A stretch of 64,000 bases of DNA from Oceanospirillum sp048270425. Lineage in GTDB: Bacteria > Pseudomonadota > Gammaproteobacteria > Pseudomonadales > Halomonadaceae. The notes beneath the pieces were generated by a model that did no database searches, was not told where the DNA came from, and was given only the letters and a program-made list of their open reading frames with translations. The translations under genes and the position numbers were made by a program. Positions 42,448 through 51,758 of the stretch are shown here, piece by piece. The stretch covers positions 62,001 through 126,000 of the forward strand of contig JBLWSY010000010.1 of NCBI GenBank assembly GCA_048270425.1. Direction: 5' to 3'. Each line of letters starts with the position of its first letter. Position 1 is the stretch's first letter.

Positions 42448-43911
42448 ATGATTAAGAACCTGATTAACGGCAAATGGGTAGAAAGCCCGGAAACTTTTGA
42501 AACCGTAAACCCGGCAACCGGTGACGTTCTGGCTGAGGTAGCACACGCGACCCCACAACAGGTCGCAGCAGCAACTCAGGCAGCAAAAGATGCATTTCCT
42601 GCGTGGGCCAATATGCCGATTGCGAAGCGTTCTAAAATCATCGAAAAACTGGGTGACCTGATCGGTGAGAATGTTGAAAAGATTGCTCAGTTGGAAACCG
42701 CGGATACCGGTCTGCCGATCTACCAGACTCAGAATGCGCTGATTCCACGTTCTTCCAACAACTTCTACTTCTTTGCTGAGAAGTCCCGTCAGATGAACGG
42801 TCACACCTATCCGATGGATGACCAGATGCTGAACTACACCCTGTATCAGCCAACGGGTGTGTGCGCTCTGATCTCGCCATGGAACGTCCCTTTTATGACC
42901 GGTACCTGGAAAACAGCTCCTGCGCTGGCGCTGGGTAACACTGCGGTGATGAAGCAGTCTGAGCTGTCGCCACTGTCGACGGATTTTCTGGGCCATCTGG
43001 CTCTGGAAGCCGGTGTGCCAGCAGGCGTATTCAACATCGTTCACGGTTTCGGCGGCACCACAGGTAACGCCCTGATCACTGACCCGAACATCAATGCGAT
43101 CTCTTTCACCGGTGGTACTGCAACCGGTAAGCACATCATCGCAAATGCTGGCCTGAAAAAATTCTCTATGGAGCTGGGTGGTAAGTCACCGGTTATCATC
43201 TTTGATGACTGTGACTACGAGCGTGCTCTGGATGCTGCGGTATTCGGTATCTTCTCGATTAATGGTGAGCGTTGTACTGCCGGTTCTCGTCTGTTTGTTC
43301 AGGAAGGTATCTACGACAAGTTCTGTGAAGAGTTCGCAGCACGCGCTAATAAGATTAAGGTTGGCGATCCTACCGAGATGGACACTAAGGTGGGCTCTCT
43401 GATCAGTCAGGCGCACTGGGAGAAAGTAACCGGTTACATCAAGCTGGGTATCGAAGAGGGTGCAACTCTGATCGCTGGTGGCCCTGACAAGCCGGTTAAT
43501 GAGCTGCCGGATCACCTGAAAGGTGGTCACTTTGTTCGTCCGACGGCATTCCGTGATGTGACCAACGATATGCGTATCGCCCGCGAAGAGATCTTCGGTC
43601 CTGTGGCGGTGATCATTCCGTTTAAAGATGAAGAAGATGTGATCCGCATGGCGAACGACAACGACTACGGTCTGGCGTCTTACCTGTGGACTCAGGATGT
43701 GGGCAAGGTACATCGCATCGCCAACCGCATCGAAGCGGGCATGATGTTCGTAAACAGCCAGAACGTCCGTGATCTGCGCACGCCGTTCGGTGGTGTTAAG
43801 GCGTCCGGTACCGGTCGTGAAGGCGGTGATTACAGCTTCGAAGTGTTCTGTGAACCTAAGAATGTCTGCATCAGCATGGGCTCACACCATATTCCTAAAT
43901 GGGGCGTGTGA
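42448..43911 (+). CDS. hpaE: 5-carboxymethyl-2-hydroxymuconate semialdehyde dehydrogenase
   Basis: 487 residues from ATG 42448; an upstream GTG at 42421 is less likely. The ALDH catalytic Glu is in SMELGGKSPVI and the Cys in NGERCTAGSR, with the cofactor motifs SPWNVPFM and FTGGTATGK. The sequence reads as HpaE throughout. It oxidises the ring-cleavage semialdehyde with NAD+. It starts the rightward hpaE-hpaF transcript, divergent from hpaG1, behind two HpaR-type operators. Confidence 0.92.
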   Translation: MIKNLINGKWVESPETFETVNPATGDVLAEVAHATPQQVAAATQAAKDAFPAWANMPIAKRSKIIEKLGDLIGENVEKIAQLETADTGLPIYQTQNALIPRSSNNFYFFAEKSRQMNGHTYPMDDQMLNYTLYQPTGVCALISPWNVPFMTGTWKTAPALALGNTAVMKQSELSPLSTDFLGHLALEAGVPAGVFNIVHGFGGTTGNALITDPNINAISFTGGTATGKHIIANAGLKKFSMELGGKSPVIIFDDCDYERALDAAVFGIFSINGERCTAGSRLFVQEGIYDKFCEEFAARANKIKVGDPTEMDTKVGSLISQAHWEKVTGYIKLGIEEGATLIAGGPDKPVNELPDHLKGGHFVRPTAFRDVTNDMRIAREEIFGPVAVIIPFKDEEDVIRMANDNDYGLASYLWTQDVGKVHRIANRIEAGMMFVNSQNVRDLRTPFGGVKASGTGREGGDYSFEVFCEPKNVCISMGSHHIPKWGV

Positions 43912-43981
43912 TTTTTAATGTTTTATTCGGAGTGCACTGGATGCACTCCGGTAACGTCTGTTGCTGACAGTGAGGTGACCT

Positions 43982-44368
43982 ATGCCGCATTTTATTGTGG
44001 AGTATTCCGATAATTTGCACGAGAAGCTGGATTTTCAGCCGCTGTTCAAAGCGTTGCATGAGTACGTGGTATCCACCGGTGCTTTCCCGATCGGTGGTGT
44101 GCGTAGCCGGGCAATTCGTTGCTATGACTATCGTGTGGCGGATGGCCGCGACGAGTTTGCCTTTCTGAACCTGAATCTGAAGATCGGACATGGCCGTGAT
44201 ATGACGCTGAAGCAGCAGGTTGCGGAAAAGGTATTTGAGATTCTGTGTGATTGGATGAAACCGGTTACAGACAATGATTACTGCCAGATCTCTTTTGAGA
44301 TGACAGAGCTTGATCCGGTACTGAAATTTAATAAAAACAATATCCACCCACTTTTCGCGGGTAAATAG
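43982..44368 (+). CDS. hpaF: 5-carboxymethyl-2-hydroxymuconate delta-isomerase
   Basis: 128 residues, the normal HpaF size. The N terminus MPHFIVEYSDNL places the catalytic Pro at position 1 after Met removal, as in the CHMI/tautomerase family. GAFPIGGVRSRAIR and a terminal FEMTELDPVLKFNKNNIHP are conserved. GAGG lies upstream of the ATG. It follows hpaE by 70 bp and converts the acid product to the oxo isomer used by HpaG. Confidence 0.93.
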   Translation: MPHFIVEYSDNLHEKLDFQPLFKALHEYVVSTGAFPIGGVRSRAIRCYDYRVADGRDEFAFLNLNLKIGHGRDMTLKQQVAEKVFEILCDWMKPVTDNDYCQISFEMTELDPVLKFNKNNIHPLFAGK

Positions 44369-44474
44369 CTTGAGGGTGAGAGAGTGGATTTTTGTTTTGA
44401 TGTATATATTGAATTAGATACATAAATTTTATCAATGATTCTCTTTTGGTATCGCAAATAATGTTGTATCTTGG

Positions 44475-44496
44475 AAATCTGATCTAGGTCAGATTT
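44475..44496. promoter_or_regulatory. perfect palindrome upstream of the TRAP operon
   Basis: AAATCTGA (44475-44482) and TCAGATTT (44489-44496) form an 8-base inverted repeat with a 6-base centre. It is the only strong dyad found in the 419-bp gap between hpaF and the TRAP genes, and differs from the HpaR-type motif. Candidate operator; its distance (about 290 bp from the start) leaves room for a long leader. Confidence 0.5.
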
Positions 44497-44787
44497 TAAA
44501 TTCGATGGCTTTGATCTGTACCCTTGTTGGTTGAAATGAGCACGGCTACAGCTTTTTTCACTGGTACGGAATCTGTTAGCGAGTTGAATTTGATACAGAA
44601 ACTGTTTTTCAGAGTTTTAAAGTGATTTAAAACAGGTTTCAGCAGGCGAAGATCTGCAGAAGCTTTCTGAAAATAGGTGTTCTTAATAATAAAAAGTGCA
44701 CTAACAACGATAAAAAGCGTGATCTATGGCCTGTACGATCCCTACTGCACGGCTGGCCATAGGGCAAAACCTAAGCAGGAGACAACA

Positions 44788-45846
44788 ATGACAATAATGA
44801 AGAAAACCTTCAAAAAAGCCCTGGTTGGTCTGACGTTAGGCGCCACAATGATGGCCTCTAATGCAGCCTTTTCTGAAACTATTCTGCGGGTAGGTACCTG
44901 GTTGCCACCAACGGCTGCGCAGAATGCTGTTGTTTGGCCTACGTGGGCTAAATGGGTAGAAGAGGCGACTGAAGGACGCGTAAAAATCAAAATTGAACAA
45001 GGATTAGGTCACCCTAAAACCATGTTCAACCTGGTAGAAGATGGTGTAATCGACGCATCTTTCAGCTATCACGGTTATGTACCGGGTCGTTTCAAGCTGC
45101 CACAAGCGGTTGAACAGCCTGGTTTGGGTGTCGGCGCGGAAGCTGCATCTGTCGCTCTCTGGAAAGTGTATGACAAACACTTCCGTCAGGCGGGCGAATT
45201 CGAAGGTCTGGAAGTTCTGGGTATGTTCACCCACGGTCCTGGCCTGATACACACAAAAGAGCCAATCAACTCCCTTGCAGATCTGGAAGGCAAGAAGATC
45301 CGTGTAGGTGGTGGTGTTCAGAGTGTTCTGGCTGAGCGTATGCATGTCACACCTGTTGGTGCTCCGGCTCCGAAAGTGTACGAAATGCTGCAGCAGGGCG
45401 TTATTGATGGTGTATTCATCCCTATGGGTGAGCAGAAGTCTCTGCGTCTGAACGAAGTAACCAACCACGTAACGGTTCTGCCTGGTGGTATGTATCTGGG
45501 TAGCTTCTCCATGTTCATCAATCCTGAGTTCATGGAAGACCTGTCTGAGAAAGACCGTGCAGCGATCCGTCGTGTATCCGGTCTGCGTCTGTCTGCACTG
45601 GCAGGTAGCGCCTGGGACGGTGCCGATATGGATGGCTACAAAGCCGCTCAGGAAGCTGGCGTGAACGTGAAGCGTATTTCTAAAAACGATGCCATGTACA
45701 AAGAGTTCGTCGAGCTGACCAAAGGTATGGATCAGGTTTGGATCGACTCTGTATCCGATCGTGATGTTGATGCGAAAGCAGCACTTGAAGAGATGCGCAA
45801 AATCGCTCGTGACTACGAAGCTAATATGAAAACTGCTGGTAACTGA
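44788..45846 (+). CDS. TRAP transporter solute-binding protein (DctP family)
   Basis: 352 residues from ATG 44788 with AGGAG six bases upstream. A signal peptide (KKALVGLTLGATMMASNAAFS) is followed by the DctP fold: TILRVGTWLPPTAAQN, IEQGLGHPKTMFNLVEDGVIDASFSYHGY, KIRVGGGVQSVLAERM and EMLQQGVIDGVFIPMGEQKSLR. It captures a carboxylate-bearing solute in the periplasm and hands it to the DctQM membrane pair encoded next. Its position beside hpaEF suggests an aromatic acid such as 4-hydroxyphenylacetate (inference only). Confidence 0.92.
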   Translation: MTIMKKTFKKALVGLTLGATMMASNAAFSETILRVGTWLPPTAAQNAVVWPTWAKWVEEATEGRVKIKIEQGLGHPKTMFNLVEDGVIDASFSYHGYVPGRFKLPQAVEQPGLGVGAEAASVALWKVYDKHFRQAGEFEGLEVLGMFTHGPGLIHTKEPINSLADLEGKKIRVGGGVQSVLAERMHVTPVGAPAPKVYEMLQQGVIDGVFIPMGEQKSLRLNEVTNHVTVLPGGMYLGSFSMFINPEFMEDLSEKDRAAIRRVSGLRLSALAGSAWDGADMDGYKAAQEAGVNVKRISKNDAMYKEFVELTKGMDQVWIDSVSDRDVDAKAALEEMRKIARDYEANMKTAGN

Positions 45847-45858
45847 GTGGAGTAGTGT

Positions 45859-46383
45859 ATGTCTCTCGCAATGCTTCCTAAGTGGGTGGCAGAGCACTAC
45901 GAAGAAAAAGGGCCAGTCGTATGGCTGGCCTTTTTCCTTGAGGCCTGTGCGGCGGTAGTGTTGTTTGCTTTGATGGTTCTGACTTGCATGGACGTAATCG
46001 GGCGATACTTTTTCGATAACGCTGTGAATGGTGCCGTAGAGCTGACAGAGATTGGTCTTGCTGTGATTGTTTTTGCACAGATGCCGATTGTTACCTGGCG
46101 GGGTGGCCATGTTGTGGTGGATATTCTGGACAGCTTTATCAGTAACAAACTGATGCGTGTACTGGGTTTGTTTTCTGCACTGCTGATGTCCGGAGGTCTC
46201 TACTTCCTAGCTGAACGTATGTTCTATCTGGGCGACCGTTCCCTGAGTCGGGACGTGGTAACGGAATACCTTGAAATACCAGTAGGTTATATCGTGCAGT
46301 ACATTGCAGTGATGAGTTACGCCACTGCTGCCCTGATGATCACCTATGGCGTCTATCGAATCATTATCGAAACCCGTGACTGA
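45859..46383 (+). CDS. TRAP transporter small permease (DctQ)
   Basis: 174 residues with four hydrophobic helices and the DctQ pattern MVLTCMDVIGRYFFDNAVNGAVELTEIGLAVIVFAQMP, then GGHVVVDIL. GGAG precedes the ATG. It lies 12 bp behind the binding protein gene and forms the inner-membrane complex with DctM. Confidence 0.92.
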   Translation: MSLAMLPKWVAEHYEEKGPVVWLAFFLEACAAVVLFALMVLTCMDVIGRYFFDNAVNGAVELTEIGLAVIVFAQMPIVTWRGGHVVVDILDSFISNKLMRVLGLFSALLMSGGLYFLAERMFYLGDRSLSRDVVTEYLEIPVGYIVQYIAVMSYATAALMITYGVYRIIIETRD

Positions 46384-46524
46384 ATCGAAATTCGTGGCTT
46401 TTTGAAACCCGTGGCTCGGCCCTGAGTTATCGTTTCATTGTCTGGTGCAGCAGCAGAGCTGATCGCTCTCTCTGCTACCGGTCAGGCTGAGTTTTGTCAT
46501 CTGCGTTTTTTCCGGACCAAGTTT

Positions 46525-47853
46525 ATGACTGTAGCACTTATCGGCTTTGCTATTCTGCTGGCGCTGATTGTTATCGTGCGAATCCCGATCGCCTTTGCGA
46601 TGGGTTTTGTGGGATTCTTCGGCTTTGCCTATCTGCAGGGGCTGGGCTTTGACAACTTATTTGATTTCCGCTGGACCGGCGCTTTGTCTATGGCGTCGAA
46701 CCGTGTCATTGATACCGCTCAGGAGTACGGCCTGTCCGTTATTCCTCTGTTTATTCTGATGGGTAACCTGGTGACCAAATCCGGTCTGTCCCAGGAACTC
46801 TATCAGGCCTCTTATGCCTTTCTGGGTCACCGTAAAGGTGGTCTGTCCATGGCGACAGTTGTGGCTTGTGGTGGTTTCTCCGCGATTTGTGGTTCCTCTC
46901 TGGCAACCTCTGCGACTATGGCGAAGGTGGCAATGCCACCGATGCGCAAGTTTGGTTACTCCGACTCTCTGGCTACAGCGTCTATCGCGGCCGGTGGTAC
47001 GCTGGGTATTCTGATTCCGCCAAGTGTGATTCTGGTGATCTACGGCCTTTTGACCGAATCCAGTATCCGTGAACTCTTTGCGGCAGGTTTTTTGCCGGGT
47101 CTGCTGGGGATCATTCTCTATCTGGCGGCCGTGCGTTATATCGTATGGCGCAACCCTGAAGCGGGACCTCCTGGCGATAAAATGAGCTGGGGTGAGCGTT
47201 TCGCGGCTCTGAAAGGTGTTTGGGGGGTTCTGGTTCTCTTTACCATCGTGATGGGCGGAATCTACCTTGGCGTATTCACGCCAACTGAAGCCGCAGGTAT
47301 CGGTGCCGGTGGTGCTTTTGTTATTGCACTGGCCCGTCGTTCCCTGACTCTGGGCTCTCTGTTCCATGCGATGACGGATACCGGGCGTACCACGGCGATG
47401 CTGTTTGGTGTTCTGATCGGCGCACTGGTGTTCTCTGACTTTATCAACCGTGCGGGCCTGCCGGATGCTCTGCTGGCCTTTGTGACCTCGCTGGATGTCA
47501 GCCCGATGGGCGTGATTCTGGTGATTCTGGCGATCTACATCGTGCTGGGCATGGTGTTTGAGAGTCTGTCCATGATGCTGCTGACCGTGCCTATCTTCTA
47601 TCCACTGGTTCAGAGCCTGGGCTTTGATCTGGTGTGGTTCGGTATTGTGGTTGTGGTGGTAACTGAGATCAGTCTGATCACGCCGCCGGTGGGGATGAAC
47701 GTCTTCGTGTTAAGTGCCGTGCTCCGGGATGTGAAGCCGGGCACTATCTTTAAAGGCGTAACCCCGTTCTGGATGGCGGATATTATCCGTCTGGCACTGA
47801 TCACCTTTATTGCTCAGATCGCCCTGTTCCTGCCCGAACTCCTTTACCGATAG
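46525..47853 (+). CDS. TRAP transporter large permease (DctM)
   Basis: 442 residues from ATG 46525, where the family-typical N terminus MTVALIGFAILLALIVIVRIP begins; the open frame to 46438 adds a non-membrane stretch without support. About twelve hydrophobic helices are present, with GGFSAICGSSLATSATMAKVAMPPM and GTLGILIPPSVILVIYG, the DctM hallmark segments. It is the Na+-coupled translocating subunit. A UspA-family gene follows, as in the Halomonas TeaABCD system. Confidence 0.92.
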   Translation: MTVALIGFAILLALIVIVRIPIAFAMGFVGFFGFAYLQGLGFDNLFDFRWTGALSMASNRVIDTAQEYGLSVIPLFILMGNLVTKSGLSQELYQASYAFLGHRKGGLSMATVVACGGFSAICGSSLATSATMAKVAMPPMRKFGYSDSLATASIAAGGTLGILIPPSVILVIYGLLTESSIRELFAAGFLPGLLGIILYLAAVRYIVWRNPEAGPPGDKMSWGERFAALKGVWGVLVLFTIVMGGIYLGVFTPTEAAGIGAGGAFVIALARRSLTLGSLFHAMTDTGRTTAMLFGVLIGALVFSDFINRAGLPDALLAFVTSLDVSPMGVILVILAIYIVLGMVFESLSMMLLTVPIFYPLVQSLGFDLVWFGIVVVVVTEISLITPPVGMNVFVLSAVLRDVKPGTIFKGVTPFWMADIIRLALITFIAQIALFLPELLYR

Positions 47854-47956
47854 AAATGTTTTGTTGCCAGAGCACTAAAGCATTTAGCTGAGGGTCTTTC
47901 TTAACCACCTTCAGCCAGGTTTTACAGAGCTAACAGAATAACAATGACAGGAGTGC

Positions 47957-48002
47957 GTTCAGAGGCGACCCACCTCTGAACCCTCCAAGCTGATAAGGAG
48001 GG
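47957..48002 (+). promoter_or_regulatory. tandem hairpins masking the uspA ribosome binding site
   Basis: GTTCAGAGG (47957-47965) pairs perfectly with CCTCTGAAC (47973-47981). Immediately after, CCCTCC (47981-47986) pairs with GGAGGG (47997-48002), which is the Shine-Dalgarno sequence six bases before the uspA ATG. The second hairpin would block translation initiation, so it may be a thermosensor or another translational switch. Confidence 0.6.
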
Positions 48003-48008
48003 TTAGCG

Positions 48009-48482
48009 ATGCTGCCCGGTGTTACCCGTATTTTGTATGCCTCCGATATTCGTCCTGGTTCCCGTCCGGCCTTTCGTGCTGCGATGAGTCTGTGCGGACA
48101 TTACAAATCCCAGATCACCTTTTTGCATGTGGTAGAGCCGGTGAGCGGCCATGCCGAGCGTCTGGTGCGCTCTATGATGAGTGATGATCCGAGCCTGAAG
48201 GCTCTGCATGATGAAAGTCTGCAGCACGTTCACCGGCAGGTGGTTGAGCGTGTTGAGCGCTTTTGCCGGGAAGAGCTGGATGCCTCTGAAATGTTGGAAG
48301 ATGGCCAGCTGGAAGCGCGTGTTGAAGAGGGCACGCCCTGGAAAAAGATTCTGGAAGTGGCCGATGAGATTGATGCGACGGTGATTGTTATGGGTGTTCG
48401 TCATCAGAACAGCCTGCTAGGTGATACGCCGACTAAGGTGATGCATCACTGCCGCCGCCCGATTCTGACCGTGCCTTTGTGA
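48009..48482 (+). CDS. universal stress protein, TeaD-like
   Basis: 157 residues with the UspA fold: ILYASDIRPGSRPAFRAAMSLCG, the middle strand ITFLHVVEP, and the nucleotide-binding motif VIVMGVRHQNSLLGDTPTKVMHHCRRPILTV (G-2X-G-9X-G type). UspA proteins encoded behind TRAP genes, such as TeaD of Halomonas elongata, bind ATP and regulate transporter activity. Its ribosome binding site is in a predicted hairpin, so its level may be tuned separately from dctPQM. Confidence 0.88.
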   Translation: MLPGVTRILYASDIRPGSRPAFRAAMSLCGHYKSQITFLHVVEPVSGHAERLVRSMMSDDPSLKALHDESLQHVHRQVVERVERFCREELDASEMLEDGQLEARVEEGTPWKKILEVADEIDATVIVMGVRHQNSLLGDTPTKVMHHCRRPILTVPL

Positions 48483-48642
48483 TGTTTTATCAAGTGATCT
48501 GATAACCGTGCCATCTGACGGTTCTTAACGAGTGTGCTGGTTAAGGACTGCCATTACTTCCGTTACTGCCTGCTCTTCAGGCGGATAACTGCAACAAGGT
48601 TTAGACCCCTTGCGCAAGAGGTTTGCCATTGTTGCTTTTTCA

Positions 48643-48677
48643 CAGGGTTGAGTCGTTGCGGCTCGCCCTGTTTTTTA
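48643..48677 (+). terminator. Rho-independent terminator
   Basis: ACAGGG (48643-48648) and CCCTGT (48667-48672), with additional pairing GAG/CTC in the stem, followed by TTTTTT. It ends the TRAP-uspA operon. Confidence 0.75.
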
Positions 48678-48738
48678 TTCTCTGATCGTTTCTGATGTTT
48701 CCGGGATGCCTGCCATCCGTGAAGAGGATGCATACTGC

Positions 48739-49959
48739 ATGTCTGACAAAAAACACCCCATCTCAACCCAACAGGCTGCTGCTGTTCAGGCGACTACAGG
48801 ATTGTTGTTAATGCTCTCAGCCCTGACTGCCCTTGCACCTTTGGGAACGGATATTTATCTGTCTGCCATCCCGTTAATGGCAAAAGACTTCAATGTCGTC
48901 GTGCATGAGGTTGAGATCTCTATCAGTTACTTTTTGTTAGGTTTGAGTCTTGGGCAGCTGTTGGGTGGCCCGCTGTCTGATCGCTTTGGTCGACGTAAAT
49001 TAGTCGTCAGTGGTTTGGGGGTTTTTGCGTTGTCGAGTTTGGGGATTATGCTCTCCGACAGTCTGGTTCAGCTTTGGGTGCTGCGTTTTCTGCAGGCCTT
49101 GGGCGGTGGTCTTGCGATGGTGAACAGCTCCGCCATTATCCGGGATCTCAGCTCTGGTAAGGCCGGGGCAGCAAACCTGATTCGGGTGATGCAGGTGATG
49201 ATGGTGGCACCGCTTGCAGCGCCTATTATCGGTATGCTGATTTTGCAGGTGAGTAACTGGAACACCATCTTTGGTTTTCTGCTGGTTTACGCCCTGATCC
49301 TGATGCTGTTGTTTTTTAAGCATCTGCCGGAAACCAGTCCGATGAAAGCCAGCGGTAATCTGTTAGCAAACTACTTTGTGGTCATTCGTGAGCGCCGGGT
49401 TTGGGGCTTTATCACCTCAACCTGCGCTGCCTATGCCGGTTTGCTGGGCTTTATAACGGCATCACCCGGTGTGCTGATGGGCTACTTTGGCTTATCGGAA
49501 ACGGTCTATCCCTTTGTTTTTGGTTTTAACGTTGCAGCCATGGTGCTGATGAGTCGGGTCAATCTGCGTTTATTGAGACGTTTTGAACCCCGCCAGCTGA
49601 TCGCCCTTGGTCAGGGGATGCAGCTTACTGCCAGTGCTCTGATGGTGGCTTATATCCTGCTGATGGATCAGCATTCTCTGTATGTGCTGATACCGCTCAC
49701 CATGCTCTTTATGGGTAGCCACAGCTTTGTGGTAGCAAATAGCATCTCCTGCACCACAGAACTCTTCCCCGAGCGGGCAGGCACCGCAACCGCTCTCATC
49801 GCGGCTTTGGGCTTTCTATCCGGTGGCCTTTCCGGCGGTATCATCGGCTCTTTCGCCGATGGCACACCGCTGCCGATGGTGGTGATGTTGTTCACCGCTT
49901 GCGTGATTGGTATCAGTATTCGCGTGTTGAATGCCAAGACTCTGCCCGCTGCGGCATAG
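48739..49959 (+). CDS. Bcr/CflA family MFS exporter
   Basis: 406 residues from ATG 48739 (ATG 48706 is also in frame). Twelve hydrophobic segments are present, with LAPLGTDIYLSAIPLMAKDFNV, GQLLGGPLSDRFGRRKLVVSG (motif A) and LRFLQALGGGLAMVNSSAI. It is a proton-driven exporter of drugs or metabolites and the second Bcr/CflA protein in the window. It converges on a LysR gene only 15 bp away. Confidence 0.87.
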   Translation: MSDKKHPISTQQAAAVQATTGLLLMLSALTALAPLGTDIYLSAIPLMAKDFNVVVHEVEISISYFLLGLSLGQLLGGPLSDRFGRRKLVVSGLGVFALSSLGIMLSDSLVQLWVLRFLQALGGGLAMVNSSAIIRDLSSGKAGAANLIRVMQVMMVAPLAAPIIGMLILQVSNWNTIFGFLLVYALILMLLFFKHLPETSPMKASGNLLANYFVVIRERRVWGFITSTCAAYAGLLGFITASPGVLMGYFGLSETVYPFVFGFNVAAMVLMSRVNLRLLRRFEPRQLIALGQGMQLTASALMVAYILLMDQHSLYVLIPLTMLFMGSHSFVVANSISCTTELFPERAGTATALIAALGFLSGGLSGGIIGSFADGTPLPMVVMLFTACVIGISIRVLNAKTLPAAA

Positions 49960-49974
49960 CCTGTGGCTGGAGCC

Positions 49975-50889
49975 CTAACGGCTGCTCCGGTCATAAATGG
50001 TGTCAAAGACAAACTGGCGGAACCATTTATGCAGCGGGTCATGATGCATACGGGCATGCCAGAACATGGAGATCTCCATGGGCGGAATCTCGAAGGGCGG
50101 TTCCAGTACGCAGAATTTTTCCGGGGCGACATAGCGGCGAACAAACTTTGCCGGTAAAAGGATCACCATATCGGTCGTGGCGATAATCTCCAGTGCGGCG
50201 AAGAAATGGGGGACCCGTACGCTGATATTGCGTTTGTGGCCGCTTAGCGCCAATAAGTCATCGATGCCGCTGTTGCCGGTTCCGGTGGGACTGATCATCA
50301 CATGTTTCAGCTGCAGATAATCTTCCAGGCTGATCTGATCCTTGCAGGGATGACCTTTTCTCAGTACGGCCACAAAGCGATCATGAGCCACAATACGCTG
50401 AAAAATATCCGCCGGTGGCTCAGTAGCACCGCCGATAATCAGGTCTACGCGATTCTCTTCCAGCTCGGTCAGCAGGTTTGAGCGCCAGTCTACGGCCGTC
50501 AGATCAACACCGGGTGCCATCTCATTAAGGGCTGGAACCAGACGTGGCAGCAGGCTATGCGTCCCGTAATCTGTGGTAGCCAGGCGTATGCTGCCTTTAT
50601 GGGTGGCGGGATTAAACGCTTCCGGAAGCAGCAGGGCGCTGGCGCTTTCCAGCAAGGCATTCAGCTGGGGTTGTAGCTTTTCGGCTCGGTTGGTCAGGGC
50701 GAGATGCTTACCGGATTTGACCAGTAGGGGATCATCAAACATATCCCGCAATTTTGCCAGCGTTCGGCTGACGGCAGATTGGGTTAGGTTGAGCTGATGA
50801 GCTGTGTGGGTGACGTGTTTTTCATCCAGCAGGACTTTGAGAGTGACCAGTGCGTTCAGGTCGATCTTTTTCAGGTTACGGGTATCCAT
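49975..50889 (-). CDS. LysR family transcriptional regulator
   Basis: 304 residues. The N-terminal winged helix DLNALVTLKVLLDEKHVTHTAHQLNLTQSAVSRTLAKLR and the periplasmic-binding-like effector domain are typical of LysR, of the NodD/PA2206-like kind with an LLEPPFEIPP-like C-terminal segment. The convergent Bcr/CflA exporter is an obvious but unproven target. The gap to the thioesterase gene at 51178 is 288 bp and shows nothing recognisable. Confidence 0.9.
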   Translation of the reverse strand: MDTRNLKKIDLNALVTLKVLLDEKHVTHTAHQLNLTQSAVSRTLAKLRDMFDDPLLVKSGKHLALTNRAEKLQPQLNALLESASALLLPEAFNPATHKGSIRLATTDYGTHSLLPRLVPALNEMAPGVDLTAVDWRSNLLTELEENRVDLIIGGATEPPADIFQRIVAHDRFVAVLRKGHPCKDQISLEDYLQLKHVMISPTGTGNSGIDDLLALSGHKRNISVRVPHFFAALEIIATTDMVILLPAKFVRRYVAPEKFCVLEPPFEIPPMEISMFWHARMHHDPLHKWFRQFVFDTIYDRSSR

Positions 50890-51177
50890 TCGCAGGCTCT
50901 TTTCTTTTTGACTTTCTTATTTTTATCGTAATGATTATGAGTCATGGTCTGAATTTGAATTATGAATTTAACTTATATCAAACATCAGGGCACAATGCTG
51001 CAACTGCAATCAGATCAATAATCCGACTTTGGGTGTAATCGTGCGCTCAAGACATGATGCATTCATTTGATGAACCTGCATGTTGCTGACCTTTGACGGT
51101 TTAGGTCGGAATGTGGGTTCACGATTTACTGCCTGCGCTCTGTCTATTAAGTCAGGGGGCTGAAAAAGGAGAGAGTA

Positions 51178-51612
51178 ATGTCAGACGCTAAGGTTCTATT
51201 CCGCAAACAGATTGAAGTACGCTGGAGTGACTGCGACTCCAATCAGCATATGCGCCACAGTGCTTATGCTGATTTTTGTGCCCATACTCGTGTTGGTTAC
51301 ATGATCAGTGTAGGCATGACTCCTGAATGGCTGAAGAAACAACAGGTTGGGCCTGTGTTGTTTAAAGAGGAAACCGAGTACTTCCGAGAGCTTTTTATGG
51401 GCGAAATGGTTGAGGTTACTGTTGAGGTGGGTGAGCCGACGGGCTCAGCCAAATCGGTTCAGCTGGTAAATAATATCTATCGCCAGAATGGTGAGCTGGC
51501 GGCTCGTCATAAAGCAGTGTTTGGCTGGTTCTCTACGACCGAGCGCAAGGTGGTTGAGCTGCCCGATCTGGTTAAGCAATATATGCTGGAAGAGCAGATC
51601 GAAAATGCCTGA
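51178..51612 (+). CDS. hotdog-fold acyl-CoA thioesterase (4HBT family)
   Basis: 144 residues. The 4-hydroxybenzoyl-CoA-thioesterase-type signature IEVRWSDCDSNQHMRHSAYADF carries the catalytic Asp, and the beta sheet continues with EETEYFRELFMGEMVEVTVEV. GGAGAG precedes the ATG. It hydrolyses an acyl- or aroyl-CoA; the substrate is not predictable. Monocistronic, with a bidirectional terminator after it. Confidence 0.87.
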   Translation: MSDAKVLFRKQIEVRWSDCDSNQHMRHSAYADFCAHTRVGYMISVGMTPEWLKKQQVGPVLFKEETEYFRELFMGEMVEVTVEVGEPTGSAKSVQLVNNIYRQNGELAARHKAVFGWFSTTERKVVELPDLVKQYMLEEQIENA

Positions 51613-51648
51613 TCAGTCGTGAGCGTAAGCAGTAAAAATGGCACGAAT

Positions 51649-51704
51649 TAAAAAGCCCGATGAAGAACTGACTATCAGCGTCAGAATCCTCATCGGGCTT
51701 TTTA
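51649..51704. terminator. bidirectional terminator with long loop
   Basis: AAAAAGCCCGATGA and TCATCGGGCTTTTT pair perfectly around a loop of about 27 bases. It separates the thioesterase (+) from the convergent SapC-type gene (-). Confidence 0.85.
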
Positions 51705-51758
51705 GCAGAATACCAGAGTATAGAGGCCCGGTATTCTATCCCTTTGTTAAAACGGGCG

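Noticed and set aside
44560..44580. Sigma-54 promoter (TGGTACGGAATCTGT) before the TRAP operon
   Set aside because: The -12 element does not match TTGC and the spacing is poor.
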